DNA of 64,000 bases from Dermanyssus gallinae (taxonomy: Eukaryota; Arthropoda; Arachnida; Mesostigmata; Dermanyssidae), in contig QVRM01002377.1 of the NCBI GenBank assembly GCA_003439945.1, forward strand, positions 803,501 to 867,500, in the 5' to 3' direction. Position 1 is the first letter of the stretch. Each line of letters starts with the position of its first letter. Below the pieces are notes generated by a model, which was not told the origin of the DNA, made no database searches, and saw only the letters and a list, made by a program, of their open reading frames with translations. This document shows positions 24,345-37,487 of this stretch, piece by piece. The position numbers were made by a program, and so were the translations under genes.

Positions 24345-26816
24345 GATTTTTTTTAAACAAAGCGCTTTTACAACGAAATGGGAGCAAATGTGTCTTGTTC
24401 AGGAGTGAAAGTAAAATTTTAAATGCTTGTTATACCGATGTGACTAGAGGAAAGCAAATAGTTGTATAAAATTAGTTGGAAAAAGAATCGATTAACTGTG
24501 ACATCTAAATTTATAGGTTCCGCGTTTGCCATTACGCACACAGAACACACTTGCACATTCAGGAAAATGCGCAAATAATGGAGGTGGTTTTCTTTTTCCC
24601 CGGCCCAGATGTCGGATTTCCATAGAGTCCCATATTAAGAGTAAAGCAGGTAAGCGGCTGATCATTTATTCATCAGGGTAACAAATTAAGCTACTGGTGG
24701 ATGTTTCAGGAAGTATTTGCTCTAAGATATGGTTCCAGCACAATGAATAACAAGCATACAACGATACTGCACTAAACAAGCTCACCTACACGCTATATCC
24801 GGGATCGATAAATTAGCCAATGCCCGCATCCACATATTTAGTAAAATTATGTCCGACCAGGTCGACCTTATTAATACCTTACCACGTGTCACATTTAACC
24901 TGTTTAGGAGTTAGAATATTTCAGCCGAAATCTAATAGGGCATCAAGCTCGACTCAGAGAGTGTCTCTAATCGGATAGTAAGTAATCTAATAGGATATTA
25001 TAGCGAACAACTATTAAGTAAACAATGATATTGACGTCCTACACATACCAAGTAAAAACGAATCGTACAAATACTCCAAAATGGAGTAATACAATATAAT
25101 GCTTTAATGCCTTGCCGAGATGGCATGGCTCTTGATATTGTGGGTTTGCTCATTTAAATACGAATAGAGTGTCGTACCTGTTATTGCATGTTTCCCTTTT
25201 ATTGCTTACTATCCCAGACCAGACCTACTTGCGATTGTCGTAGGTGAACTCGAATAAAGTAAGTTTAACCTAGAATTTGATTCCCAAATGCTTGTAGTAT
25301 CGAGAATGGAACTCAGATTCATGCAATAACAAGAATGGAGCTTAGATTCATGCAATAACCTATGTTTACGCCTATAATACCTAGAATTAAGCTAGAAACT
25401 TGTTTGGCTGATAAAATCAGCCTATTTATAGTCGTTTAGTTATGCCACAATGAATGTTACGGTCATTTCCGCTACCGTACGTTATTTTCTGTTCGCTGTT
25501 AGTCAGATGACGCTTTGCGTCTCTCTGAGTGGCGGGTTTGCCGTTAAATGCGACATAACGCTGCGTCCAAACATCCTTTTCACCGTGAAAAAGGGCTAAC
25601 GAGATATAGCAGCCCCTCAGTCAGTGGCGGTGGTATCGCCGAGTGTCGTGTCTATAAACGCCAGATCGAAGGCTGCCCCTGCCTGAGAACATAAAAGTTG
25701 TAGTTTCAAAATTTCTATGAGGGCTCGAACAGTCACTTGTACAACAACGACTCGCAGGCCAAGGCGCCTGCCTGCTTTCTCGATGCCTCCTGCGTTTTGG
25801 GAAGACGGACTTCTCTAGCCGAGGCAAAAGGGAAAGGCAAGCAATCTATGTCCACAGTAACCTCCTTGGACAAATCCTTCCGACTACGGCTGGGAAAAAG
25901 TGCGAATTGCCGACATCACGCGTACAGAATATTGATCAGCAGGAGACAGAACTGTATAGAGGTTGGGTACTACGGGAAGTCTACCCCGATGTGCGTTGCG
26001 TGCTTCGACAAGTATGGCGAAAGGACAACAAAGGATCCCCAATAGGGACTGACTTGAAGGACTCTAGACATTTTTGTTCTTCGCCGCTACCCTTGCGCTT
26101 ACAGCGCTCACGCGCTTGGCATTCATAGTTCGCCGTTGCGTCTTCCATCTCAGTAGTTATTGAGGCTTTCAGGACAGCCTAAACACTACTGCTACTACCC
26201 TAAGCTAACACAAACTGGTCCAAGACGGTTTAAGGAACCGAGCCTCACGATTGTGGGACTGGAATATTCAGAACATTGAAAAGACGTCATTGAAGTTCGG
26301 AACAAAGTCATGCGTTCCCTTTGCCTCTTGTCCGTACTCGCGGCGAATGACACAACAACATAATTCAGTAAGGAGTTGACATATATGCTTTAAATTTTAG
26401 TAGCTAAAGAAACGTAGGTACTACTGGCTTACAATAATTGTCATCGTGCAATCAACTATAAATATTATTCGCATTTGTAGTTCAAACGAAGGTTTATTGT
26501 TGCGGTTGAATTTGAACGGACTTACTTTTTTTTGGCACAATAGCATATTAAATATAATTGTGATCTGAAAAAGGCATGGTACCATAGGATAGCAAAGAAT
26601 CACGTCAAATAATGGATGCTACCCAGCTAGCAGAGCACCCCAGATCGAATATGAGGAAAGAGATCATGTTGAAATAATGCCATACACATTTGCCTCGAGC
26701 GTAAGATGGATGGCATTGTTACCGACTCTCACCCCAGCGACTGACGTCTGCAATACCAGAGTTACGCGAGCAGGAGACTCTCGTTGACAACCTCTATTTA
26801 ATAATATGCGGTATGG
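24345..26816. other. no gene recognised
   Basis: AT-rich unique sequence. The frame at 25737-26045 and its overlapping partner have no recognised motif. A 29-bp tandem duplication at 25303-25359 is listed separately. Confidence 0.5.
25303..25359. repeat. 29-bp tandem duplication
   Basis: Two adjacent units beginning AGAATGGA and ending ATTCATGCAATAAC, with two mismatches between them. A small local duplication with no coding sense. Confidence 0.85.
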
Positions 26817-27001
26817 GTCGAGCCCGGTGGCGTGGTGGGTGCACTTGCATGCGCCTGCCGACCAGGGGAGACACATAGGTTCGCGGGTTCGAGTCCCACC
26901 GTTGCACATTTGTATTTATGGGGGCCGTCCGTCTATGAAGCAATGCGAAAAGCAGTCCCGTGGACGTTAAATCTTGGCGGAGGGTCAGCCCAAAAAGTAT
27001 G
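26817..27001 (+). mobile_element. tRNA-derived SINE, copy 1
   Basis: The element is delimited by an exact 11-bp duplication, ATGCGGTATGG, at 26806-26816 and 27002-27012. Near its 5' end TGGCGTGGTGGG (from 26828) fits a Pol III A box. GGTTCGAGTCC (26886-26896) is a perfect B box, as in tRNA genes. A shared body follows (TGAAGCAATGCGAAA, then GACGTTAAAT) and it ends at GGTCAGCCC plus a short A-rich run. Two further copies lie at 36094-36286 and 49637-49823. This is the best-preserved one. It encodes no protein; movement would depend on reverse transcriptase from a partner LINE. I do not recognise a named family. Confidence 0.85.
26828..26896 (+). promoter_or_regulatory. internal Pol III promoter (A and B boxes) of SINE copy 1
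   Basis: A-box-like sequence from 26828 and B box GGTTCGAGTCC at 26886-26896. The spacing of about 50 bases is normal for tRNA-type promoters. Predicted from sequence only. Confidence 0.7.
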
Positions 27002-28528
27002 ATGCGGTATGGAAAGGCAGCTTGAGTAATGGAATACATGGACAAATCGGTACAAAGCACAATTTACGATCTTGAACGGGTAACGAGAGAAGGGAAGAAA
27101 ATGTTTCACTCAAAACATACATAAACTTTACATAAACGTTTTCTTAAGGATAAAGTAGCATTATATTTAGTCGCCTATGTCCGATGACTGTCATCCCGGT
27201 ATTAGGTTGTCACCACTGTTTGCCAACACAATTATTAAGAATACGCAGTAAGAATGAGATGCTGTACAACCGGAACAAGTATCCCATAAAAAGTACCTTG
27301 CGGTTAATAACGCTCCCACCCTCGAGCAAAACAACGCAGCCTCGTTTTCCCGCTATATATGAGATTTCCTTGCAAACGCTGGCCCGTTCACACACTACGG
27401 AGCAGCAGCATCTGCAGCAACATGATTGGGAGGTAAACACAAGGAAAAACCTAATACATATAAAAACAGCTGCGACATGTCTATTTCCGCAATCTAGACC
27501 TTCGAGATGCCTTCCCGGCGGAGATAGCCCTTATGGCTGACAAGACATGCTTCTATTAAACATGGTCAGATCATATATATATATACACATATAAATATAT
27601 ATACACAGAGTTCCTCATTTAAACTAAGGCACAACGATATAGCTTGCTGATAGCGGTACCTCGAACATATGTACATATTTATTTACACTCTGTTCATTTT
27701 ATTTTGGAACCTACACCTTCACGAGCCCTGTTCTAAAATTTGATTATCGATGATTGCAAACGCCTACTTAATAAAGAAAGTAACGAAGTTAAAATTGTCA
27801 TCTTCTTGTGAAGTAAAATGTCAAAACGGTCTGTTACTTGCTGCTTGAATGAATTTAGCAGCAAACGACACCGAGCAGGTCTATTGGTAGCATTGACCTC
27901 AGAGGTGTGCTACCTGACCTTTACGAGATAAGACCTAAAATCTTGGGAATACTACTAGTGGTATCTCAGAACGGGACCACATTTGGTATATATATATAAT
28001 TTTCTACTTTCAATATCGTTTGTCAATAGTGCTTTGGGGAAGCAATTAAAAACCCACTTGCCCACTTCAGTTATTTTCTGAAAATTTTAGACTACCTCAT
28101 TTATAGCTTAGTCTGCTTATCACAGTCTAGGCCCTCTGCGAGCTGTCAGATCAGTAGGTTGTGACGAAAGAGAAAACATTTTAAAACAAGGGTTACTTAA
28201 AGGAAATCCAGACTCGACTCCGACTCGCTTGGCTTAAGGCACTCCTGCTCCGCATTGTTGCGTTTTAACTTGCCGCTATTGGGTGTATTGTTTAGCCTAG
28301 GCAACGCCTTCGCAATCTCGTTGTTCTGTGTCTAATCGGATCTCGGTGCGGATTCAGCGTGCTCCATGGCGTGCTCTCGAGGCCAGACTATGCACGAGTA
28401 ATGACTCCTTACTTAAGCGCGTCTAGATTGCAGATTGACTGAATGCAATTGTAAGTAGACAGCTCTATATGCACTTAATGTAAAAAGCATCGACGGTTTC
28501 ATAAGCACTACGAGCTAATTATTATCTA

Positions 28529-28572
28529 ATATATATATATATATATATATATTCTGGCGGGGGGGGGGGGGG
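28529..28572. repeat. (TA)n followed by poly-G
   Basis: About 24 bases of (TA)n, six unique bases, then a run ending in fourteen consecutive G (28559-28572). Confidence 0.9.
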
Positions 28573-31240
28573 TAATTCTGGGAGAAAAGCTAGAGAAAAG
28601 TAAAGAAAAGCTGAGACACTCCCATGCTTGTTGAGTGTCTGTTCACACATTAAGATGAATGGCGCCCACACATCCGGATGAACATCAAGGGTAATTTAAA
28701 CGATTGTAGGCATGTATGTCTATGCATTGTGTACGTAGCAGTGTCGGTCGTGCGTGAATTGGGAGCGGTGTTGCATAGTGGATGTTTTACCGGCATACCT
28801 CGAGTGCAGACTGATCTTTAGTCCGACTCTCGTTTTCCCCCATCTCATCAGGCATTGAATGTAGCGTACAAGCAGTAGAAGAACACAAGTGCTCCAGCGT
28901 ACAGTTTCTTGCCCATTGTAGACCCGAAGTTTCGCGACAGCGACATAGCCACCTTTAGGTGAGTCTGTGTGTATGCACGGGCACGTGTGCTAAGCATACG
29001 ATTCGCTGCAAAATGACCCTTAAGTAAGAAGTAAACCGCTAACCGCATCGTTTCGACACATCGAACGGACCTACACAACCAGCTTCAGCCAACTCGTGTT
29101 CGTGGTGGGCGAGGCAAGGTTTTAACAGGTATTGTCCCCTGACGGCAATCTCCCCTTCAACGACTGATTCTTCTGCAGAAGGGCTTGCTCCTTTAGTGGT
29201 GGTTTGGTGTTACTAGATCTTGCTAATGGTCGTCAACTTGCGGCAGGCAAGTTTTCCTCTCTTCGTCTCGTCATCTCTATACGCCCACATCATAGAAATG
29301 ACCTCTGTGTTGGGTTCGACGGCAAAACACCAGCTAAGTTTAAGTTGACGACAAGACAATAAAAATGGCCAACACAAAGCAGAAAGTCTGACTACAGCTA
29401 CACTGCTGAAATACTTGCTAACAGATGATATTGCTACGCATGCACCAGCGCACAGTTCTGTACTAATTATTACGGTATTTTGCTTCGTCTCCATCGCTCA
29501 ATACTCATTGCGCTAACGAGCATGTCAACTAGAGAGCAGTACAACCGGCCGAATAAGTTACCATGTGTAATTTCAACGTGTAGCTCAATATTACCCATAT
29601 TTGCGCACATTTGGTAATTTAGCATAGGAACAACTGCGTTTCATAGAGACTGAAGAACAATTAAAACTGCTCAGCGTAGTGGACAAGTCGTCAAGGTAAG
29701 ATAACCACATACCATCGTAGCTCGACAATTGACGCCGAGGTACAGCTGGATGCAAATGATCTGCAAAAGCCGCCAAATCCGGTTAAACAATAAAAATGGT
29801 TGCTGTTGCCGTGTGTGGGTACAGACATGCTCTTTCGGTCTCGACTCTTATCTGGTCTTTCCCGTCCACCTAATATCGTTCCGTCTGCTGTTAAATTATT
29901 AAGCTATTTTAGAACCTGTTATTTTTCTCCCGTTGAGCAATTTACACGGCTGAGGGGTCCAACCACACCCCGCCGACGATCGTGCATGCTTACAAATCAC
30001 TTGTAAGTATTCACCGTATTCAAATGTATGTTTTGCTGGGCCGAGGGCAGGTCGAGGCGTCGAGGCGTCGCGTGCAGAGCGCGTGGCTTCAGGCGTCGGG
30101 CATCGCCGCTCGTCGCTCCCAGCTTCATCATCGGCCGACGCTGCTAACGACCGGAACGGGGCCTGGTCCACCGTTGCGGGCTCCCAGTGGAGAATTCATA
30201 GCCGACTGAATGCTATCACGCAAGGCACGCTGTCGGAATTTATAAAGATGCACACTCAATATAAGCGTGCACATACTTAAGCTCGAAAGCGGTAGTGATA
30301 ATGGAAGCAGCTGCTCCATGAGTTTAGCAGGCACCTGTAGAAGCGGCCCTGGGTCGGAGGAGGGGCACCGGTCGTGGTTCAACATGAGCAGAGCCGGTCG
30401 AGCGGCGTTTTGAATGGCCAATAATCAACGAGTCTAAACGTTTTTAAACTAGCCTCTTTATTTTTTTAGCTTAGATGTGCTAATGAGGCATTGTTATTTA
30501 TAAACAAACTGATAGAACCAACAATCAAGCCGTGGTGAGTACTTGTCGACTAGCCGGCCACCAATGCCGCATGTCAGGAACGATATCCTTACTTTTGTGT
30601 TTTCCTAACACGATAAACATCTTCCAAACGCGCAAACATTGAGTTCCAAAATCGATTTTTTTTAACGCCAGGTTAGGTCTGTAGTTGAAACACAACAGCC
30701 CAATTTATCCTCAAGCTTGATTAAGGTGGGCACGTATTCATCGCGTGGGCAAGCCCTGGTACATTTCTATCCTAGAGAAAGTCTATATACGTGATGTGAG
30801 TACAGCGCGAGAACACAATTAAGAAGTCAATGTTTGTATATATATATACTATTATTAGCACTGCCACTAAATAACCTGTTCCGGGTTAGAAAGGACGGTG
30901 CTTGTCTGGCGAAGCATACATATACGTTAGCTGAAAGTAAGAAGCGATCAGCTAATCAAATGGAGCCGAAAGATAAATGACCAAACATGTGGCTATATCA
31001 TTTTTGTCAGGCCATTGAGAGGCATCTAGTTAACCCCGGCAGTTTTCCGTAAGTGGGGCTGTTGCAGTTCCCACAGCGTCGACGGCTGACAGACATCGAG
31101 TTCAATGCCACTGTTTCCCTGAAAATCGACGGAGTCTTTTTCCGCTCGGTTCTGCACGCAGTCGTGGTTAAACGTCTTAGCACTAAGAGTTCTTCGAGTA
31201 ACGGTGTGCTAGACGAGCAGCGGAGCGCAATAAAAAGCAA

Positions 31241-31268
31241 TATATATATATATATATATATGTATATA
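31241..31268. repeat. (TA)n microsatellite
   Basis: Alternating TA with one TATG interruption. Confidence 0.9.
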
Positions 31269-32844
31269 TGCCAGTCCGCTGACACCTTGCTTACGGTAAG
31301 AGGAATATTAGGAAAAAACTGCATTCTTCATTTAAAAAAAGCACAATAAGCGAACATAGCGTTGGTTCGCCTACTAGGAACCACTAACGATATTGCGACT
31401 CTCCGAGTGTTTCCCAGTCATTAGCGCCAGCTTGGCTAGATTTGAGAGATACGTTTTATAAAGCAAACATGAATTAGCAGAATTCAGCAAGTCCGTATTA
31501 AACAGCAGCGCATTTAGAAATAAATAACGCGCTAGCAAAGTTAGTTATCATACGCACTGTTAAATAGGGTAAAAAGGACAAAGCAAGCAGACCTTATTTA
31601 GTGCATAGGCAACCACCCAGTATAAAGGCATTGGTGTTGTTGTCTGGTGGGCTCGAGTTCGAGATTCGAGGTTCGTCTTCAAATGAACTTCATGATCTTT
31701 AGTTTACCCATCACGTTGCCCTCTACAGATATATCTATAATCAATACAAAAGGAAGAAAAGTTTTACACCCGGCCGAAACCGTTCAGCCTCTGCCTTTGT
31801 GTCTCCCCTTGGCACGACCGACTGTAGTTCACACCTCTCAAGCTTCGCCAGACAATATCATCTTGGTTTTTCAAACGCTGCATTAGCCGTCCAAGATAAC
31901 ACCGCTACGATCAACACGAGCAGACAGCTGATAACGTTACGTCATCGACTTGTCTTCTCTGATAGCTTGTCTCTTTAAATTAAACTTAAAATATACGCCC
32001 AAGCGAGAGTGAAACTCTCCGAGGTTTACAAGCCAGATGCATCCCATAGCTTGTGCTCCATGTATCCTATGTCTCTGCGTCATCCTAATCTAGACTGTCA
32101 TTGACACCACGCGACATAAGTGCCAAATAAAGCTACATATGTAGTTGCAGGCTGAAATACTAGAAATATCATTCATGTGGCTGTTATCATTGGCCAAAAT
32201 TGCGATGTATTTACTCATCAGTAGCCAGCATGAGCTGAACGAGGCATGTTGCCTGCGGTATCCGCTTATGTGGGCATCATTATCATTAAAAAGGTTAGGC
32301 CGATAATTACATACACCTATATATATATATATATACATATATACATACATACCTACATACATGGTGAGGATAAGCGAAAGGGAGAGAGAGAGAGAGGGCC
32401 CCGCGGCTCAGCCAGAAGATGGATCGGGGGCCAACAAAGCCAGCACGGACAGGCTGAGCCATCTGGGTCTTGGGAATCGGGTAGGTAGCAAGACCGAGCG
32501 TAGGTGAGGTAGTCCGGCCGCGACCGACGTCATCATTATCACCGCTAGCACCCGCCACCACCACCACTACCACCATGATCAGCTGATGAGACTGAATGAA
32601 TGACATACAGACTAAGCGGGTAGGATCGTTCCTGTTGCTTGCCCTTAGCCTACCTGTTCCTAACTGCCCCACCCCCGCCGGCCCCGTTCCCGTTTGCTTA
32701 GCGACTACTAGATAGAAAGTAGCCGCTGTCTCCCACCAGTCTGTGCTTATGCGCTGCTGCCAGCTGCCTACGAGGCCTTCGCCCCCGTCGTGGCCTTCCC
32801 GATGATCCCGCCTCGTAGAGATGACCATGACCACGACGATGGTC

Positions 32845-32922
32845 GTGATGATGATGATGATGACGACGACGACGACGGCGGCGATGATGATGATGACGAC
32901 GATGATGATGATGATGATGATG
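32845..32922. repeat. (GAT)n/(GAC)n triplet array
   Basis: Nearly 80 bases of GAT and GAC units. It reads as an Asp run on the plus strand and Ser/Val/Ile on the others. The flanking open frames are extensions of the repeat. Confidence 0.95.
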
Positions 32923-33111
32923 GTAATCGTGGCATTGTTGGCTTACTTGGGCCTGACACAGCGAAGACTCGGCGGGCTTGACTCAAGGACCTGTGCGATG
33001 CCTCACAGCCAGTCGGGCAAACTGAGGAGCTAGAGCCGTCCGCCTGCCAGCTAACAACGACGTTTGCCATTACTGTTACTACGACCTTACTAGTGTACCA
33101 CACTACACTTT

Positions 33112-33177
33112 GACTACTACTACCTACTACTACTACTACTACAATTACTAGTTATACTACAACTACTACAACTAGTA
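33112..33177. repeat. (CTA)n triplet region
   Basis: CTA/ACT units with ACAA and AGTT interruptions over about 65 bases. Confidence 0.9.
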
Positions 33178-34274
33178 GAAAGGCCAGACCTGCATTGGTC
33201 AGCGCAAAGCTCCTCTCGTCTAGCGTCGTTGTCTGTGGCTTTCTTTGCCAGCCAAGCAGCTTCGGCTGACGTTGTCTGCTCCTACTGTTGCTGCTGTTCC
33301 TGCTATGCTACGCCACCAGCCGCCAGCCGCCACACACCGACTCGTCAGGGCTATTCAGCTAGCAATAGGCTACCCGAGTCGCTGGAGTCGCTGTCCATCT
33401 GATAAAGGGATCAACAGATGAGTCGGGTAATTAATCATGTGTGCTCCTGCTGGTGATGGTGTTGTTGTTACGGGATGCCTGAGATGTTTAGCAAAAAGAG
33501 GGGGGGGCGGGGGGCGGGGGGCAGGATGTCGGATCCAACGAAGTCAGACGATGGGACAGGCCGAAAGACGGGACAGGCACACAGCAAGAACAGGGAACAA
33601 CGAGGGCACAACCGCTGTTACAGCAAGCTTGTCTGATTATGACCGTGTGTTTGTATATGGTCATCTGCGTGTGCGGAAAGTACGCTGCCACTCGGTGGCT
33701 GTGATGCTGTGAGGCTACGCGACCTGGCGGCTATCGTCTCGTTTCGACCTCGAAAAGGGCCAACAGCAACAAACACAACATCGTTGGTCGTTGGCATTGC
33801 AATTTCGTTAGTTGTGTCGAGTTGTTTGTCTATGTTTGGCGGTCACCATGACGCAATGGGTTGGCAGAATAAAAAAAAACAGGATATAGGTTAAAGCGGT
33901 ATCTTTTAGCGACGTCCAGAAACGTCCCAACACCGCCCGTTGTATAACAGGCGCCACCCTAGGCGTTCTATAGGCATTTCTTGGACTTGGCCAAGTTGGC
34001 CAAGAAATAGGGTGAGCCAAACAAAAACTATTCAAAAAAAAGCGCTTTCACAAACGGTACATAGCGGTGCACCTTGATGTACCACCCGAAGATAAGCTTA
34101 TTGAAGGCGTTAGTGCTGCCATACGCAATGTAATAATATAGAAACTTGGTTTCTACCAAGAAGTAGCCCTCAGATAATAGAACTATTAAAAGTTCGTCTA
34201 CTTCTCTCTTGGAACTAATTTAATTTGAAATTATTTTTTGAAATTTGGATTTATATCGAACTATAATGGCGTCT

Positions 34275-34276
<2 letters not shown>

Positions 34277-34309
<33 letters not shown>
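34277..34309. repeat. (TA)n microsatellite
   Basis: Uninterrupted alternating TA, about 33 bases. Confidence 0.95.
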
Positions 34310-34311
<2 letters not shown>

Positions 34312-36093
34312 GACACTCACGCTACTACTAGAAAATATACACGCAAAATGATATGAATTCTACCACATTCCACCAACTACTGCTGGCTGGTTCTATGTTG
34401 GGATCAGCTCGCAAAATCAGTCGGTCAGCGTGCAAAGAGGTGTCATTGTCATTTTATAAGCGCACCACTGACTAAATTAAAGTGGGCCGTCAGTAATAAA
34501 AATATTAGTATTGAGTGCATAATGGCGTGCATGCGCCTCACATGTCACTTCAACGCTAGGGGTTGTTTAATTGAAAAATATAATTGTGTTAGTGCCATGC
34601 GTAACAGTCACCTTGGTATTGAGCCAGCATATACTTGTTAAGCGGATGTAATACGGTACACAGTAACGATAAAACGTCACTGCGTCTACGGACTGGCTTT
34701 GCGTCTTTAGTTTTCCTGACGGATTCCTGACGGATTCCTGACACTGTCAGTAAGACGTCCTAAACACCTGGCACGCCTCAACGGCTGCACAAATCATGAT
34801 TTTGCATAAAACGAACTGGTGATTATATTTATATACGTGTAGATGTGTATGTCCTAAGATTTGCACCCATTTAAATTAAGCTGAACTTTTATGGTCAACT
34901 CGCATCGCAATGATGACGCTTCGATTTCGGAGCAGTCAAGCACATGATATCCTTAACGATCATTTTCACCGCATATAGGCCATGTAGTTCGACAGACTAT
35001 CCTTCGATTTTTCTTCCCGTTATCGTTCATTAATTTGAGGAGAAAGCGGATCCTTTTGTGAAATAATTGGTTACAAATTTGACGCTGCGGTTCTTCTTCT
35101 GGAATCCTTTATACGCCTGTAAGACGGAACGGTAATGTCGTACGAGAAGTCTTGTGAAAGGGTCCGTTCAAAGCAAATTTATAGTTAGCTTTTACCTGGT
35201 CGAGTTTATTTTTTCAGATATTTTGCGAAAGAGAGTGTCAATGCAGGTTGCCAGGTATCTTACAACACTGCAGGATTTTTCTGATGAAGATGCTCATGAA
35301 TGTGAAGAAGAAGATGCTCATGGATGTCTAGTTTTACAGTCTGCTTATCTTGTGTAAAATAAGGTACGTAGGGCGGATTGAAAAATAATATTTATATAAT
35401 CTCTTTAATTGTTTTTATTCCCTTCAAATAGCTTCCACCCGCTGCAATGCAATTGTGCTGCCATTTTTATTGCAAAGCAAGGCGTATACGTAAGATATAA
35501 AATATTTTTATTGAAAATAAAGGCTAGTACCTGGCTGCTATGACACATTAAAAATCGGCAAGTGGGGCAAAACGTACGTCTAGCACAGTGCGCCTCTAGA
35601 AAAGTTTTTTACCCCCTTACAATTTGAGTTATGTTTTTTGATGGATTGCCTATACGCATTAACAGGACAACTGTTCACTGACCACCAGTGCTTGTACAGT
35701 CTGATATATGCGTGTGGGTCTTTAACAACAGGACATCTGCAGATCGTGTTACTAAAACTATGTGAGTTATGATAGTGTGCATATATAGATAGATTGATAG
35801 GCAACGTCCTTCTGCGGACAACGTTCTTATGGAGTATACACTTCTGATTGGTGAGTGCGTGCGGCACCCATACATCCAACTTGCTGACGAATCTTTCTTG
35901 ATCGAACATTTTTTTAATTGTCCTATCTGTTTTGCCTCTCCGCCATACAGACTTTACATGTCTTAGCTACTTGCATTCTTTCCTCTTGGGAAATAATTAT
36001 CTCTTGGGAAATTAGCATTAAATGCCAAAAATGCACACTTAACTCTGCCAATTTTACTTGAGCGTTACAGTTCGCGTGAATTAAATATTCGAA

Positions 36094-36286
36094 CAAGTCG
36101 AGTGCGGTGGCGTGGTGTCTTCGCCTGCGCCTTGCAACCGGAGGAGGCACATAGATAGGTGCGCGGGTTCGAGCCCCACCGTTGCATATTTATATTTTTG
36201 GGGGTCCGACTATGAAGCAATGCGAAAAGCAGTCCCGTGGACGTTAAATCTTAGCCAAGGGTCAGCCCGAAAAACAAAAAATAAGT
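36094..36286 (+). mobile_element. tRNA-derived SINE, copy 2
   Basis: Same family and orientation as copy 1. An 8-bp duplication, TATTCGAA, lies at 36086-36093 and 36287-36294. The A box TGGCGTGGTG is at 36108-36117 and the B box GGTTCGAGCCC at 36166-36176 (one base from consensus). The body is almost the same as copy 1, with TGAAGCAATGCGAAAAGCAG and then GACGTTAAATCTTAG, and the end is GGTCAGCCCGAAAAACAAAAAA, a longer A-rich tail. The high similarity to copy 1 suggests recent activity. Confidence 0.85.
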
Positions 36287-36412
36287 TATTCGAAGGAATT
36301 CCACGGTATAGTACAACGCAGTCGTCTTCTATTACCGCCATGTAGACAAACCCCTTCCAACAGTTTTCATCTCCCCCCGGGGCTGCGCATTACGGTGCAT
36401 GCAACTTTCTGA

Positions 36413-36478
36413 ACGGACTTATGGATCAAAACGATATATATATATATATATATATAATGTTTTGGTCCATAAGTCCGT
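36413..36478. repeat. 20-bp inverted repeat with (TA)n core
   Basis: Left arm 36413-36432 (ACGGACTTATGGATCAAAAC) and right arm 36459-36478 are reverse complements at 19 of 20 positions; the exception would be a G-U pair in RNA. The 26 bases between them are essentially (TA)n, itself self-complementary, so the whole 66 bases can fold into one near-continuous stem. Confidence 0.9.
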
Positions 36479-36797
36479 ATAAACATATGTGTGTGTGTGT
36501 GTTCCCGTAAATAAATCGAATATCGTTTCGAGATTGTACTACAGTCTGAAAAGCTACAACGTTGGCGTACTTTCCAGCGTAAAGTCGGGTTATTGCGTAA
36601 CGATATACGGTAGACGTCGTGTTCCGGCGTACGGGACGATAATATGTGCATGTGTATGCGAACGAGTCTGCGCGTGTGCGAATCTGCATGATTGTGCATG
36701 GTTGGCCAGTCGCTTGTTTGCCTGTGAGGTGTTATTATCTCTGCTGGTAGAGGCCACAACAACTTTTAATTCACTTGTTGCAATTCGGCGTGCAGGC

Positions 36798-36990
36798 TAG
36801 AGAGGAAGAAGATGATGATGACAATGGTGATGATGGAGATAAGCAAGGAGTAGAGCTGGAGGAGGCAAGAGAACAGAGCGACATTGAATCAACAAGAGGA
36901 AGTAGGGGAAAAGTTAGATGAGAACAGAAACCAAGCGAGGTGGGGGGGGGAGAGAGAACAGAAGGAAAGAGAGGGGGATGAGAGAGAACG
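36798..36990. repeat. purine-rich tract
   Basis: About 190 bases with a strong A/G bias on the plus strand, including GAAGAAGATGATGATG, a 9-G run and several GAGAGA stretches. The minus strand reads as a Ser/Pro/Leu-rich low-complexity frame. Could adopt triplex structures; no gene inferred. Confidence 0.7.
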
Positions 36991-37430
36991 CAGCCGTGAA
37001 ACAACAAGCGCACTGTCGCAGAAATGTGTCGCCCAGCCATAATATCTAGGGCTGGAGAGCAATTTGACTCTGGACGACTAGGTCAGTCTTAGGTCGCCCT
37101 CTATCTTGTGCCCTCCGTCCGTTTCTTAGTAGCAGCAGAGCATTTTTCGGCACTGCCGTCACACGGAACACGGAAAGTTCAAGTGGGAGCACCGCTACGT
37201 CATGGGCGGCAGATGCGTCGCCGCTTGCCGTCACAGCGGGCGATTCGTATGACGAACGGCCAACCGCGATCGTAATAACGCAAGACCTCGGCTATCTTGA
37301 AGCTTTCTCGAGACGCTGTAAAACATGTACCAGTGTCTGCCCTCTGCTGTTCTGGCGCCCTTCGACCGCTTTAGGTAGCCGACGTACCGCTAAATTTTCC
37401 ACTACATCTACATCTGTAGTACGTACCTCA

Positions 37431-37433
<3 letters not shown>

Positions 37434-37485
<52 letters not shown>
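37434..37485. repeat. (TA)n microsatellite
   Basis: Uninterrupted alternating TA, about 52 bases. Confidence 0.95.

Positions 37486-37487
<2 letters not shown>

Larger units (their letters stand above)
27002..36093. other. no gene recognised; long unique interval
   Basis: Holds (TA)n arrays near 27,573-27,603, 28529-28552, 30,837-30,849, 31241-31268, 32,318-32,336 and 34277-34309, a 14-G run at 28559-28572, a G-rich stretch near 33,500-33,522, and triplet arrays at 32845-32922 and 33112-33177. The longest frame (32307-32834, minus) is Ser/Val/Tyr-Ile low complexity. No domain, RNA gene or transposon was recognised. Confidence 0.5.

Noticed and set aside
26817..26908. A genuine tRNA gene at the A/B boxes
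   Set aside because: The same sequence with a non-tRNA body and target-site duplications occurs three times; the T-stem pairs poorly and no full cloverleaf is evident, so it is a SINE.
32307..32834. A 175-codon minus-strand frame
   Set aside because: It begins in GC-rich low-complexity sequence and ends in a (TA)n-derived Ile-Tyr run; no motif.
33112..33177. CRISPR-like repeats
   Set aside because: Triplet microsatellite without spacer structure, in a eukaryotic context.
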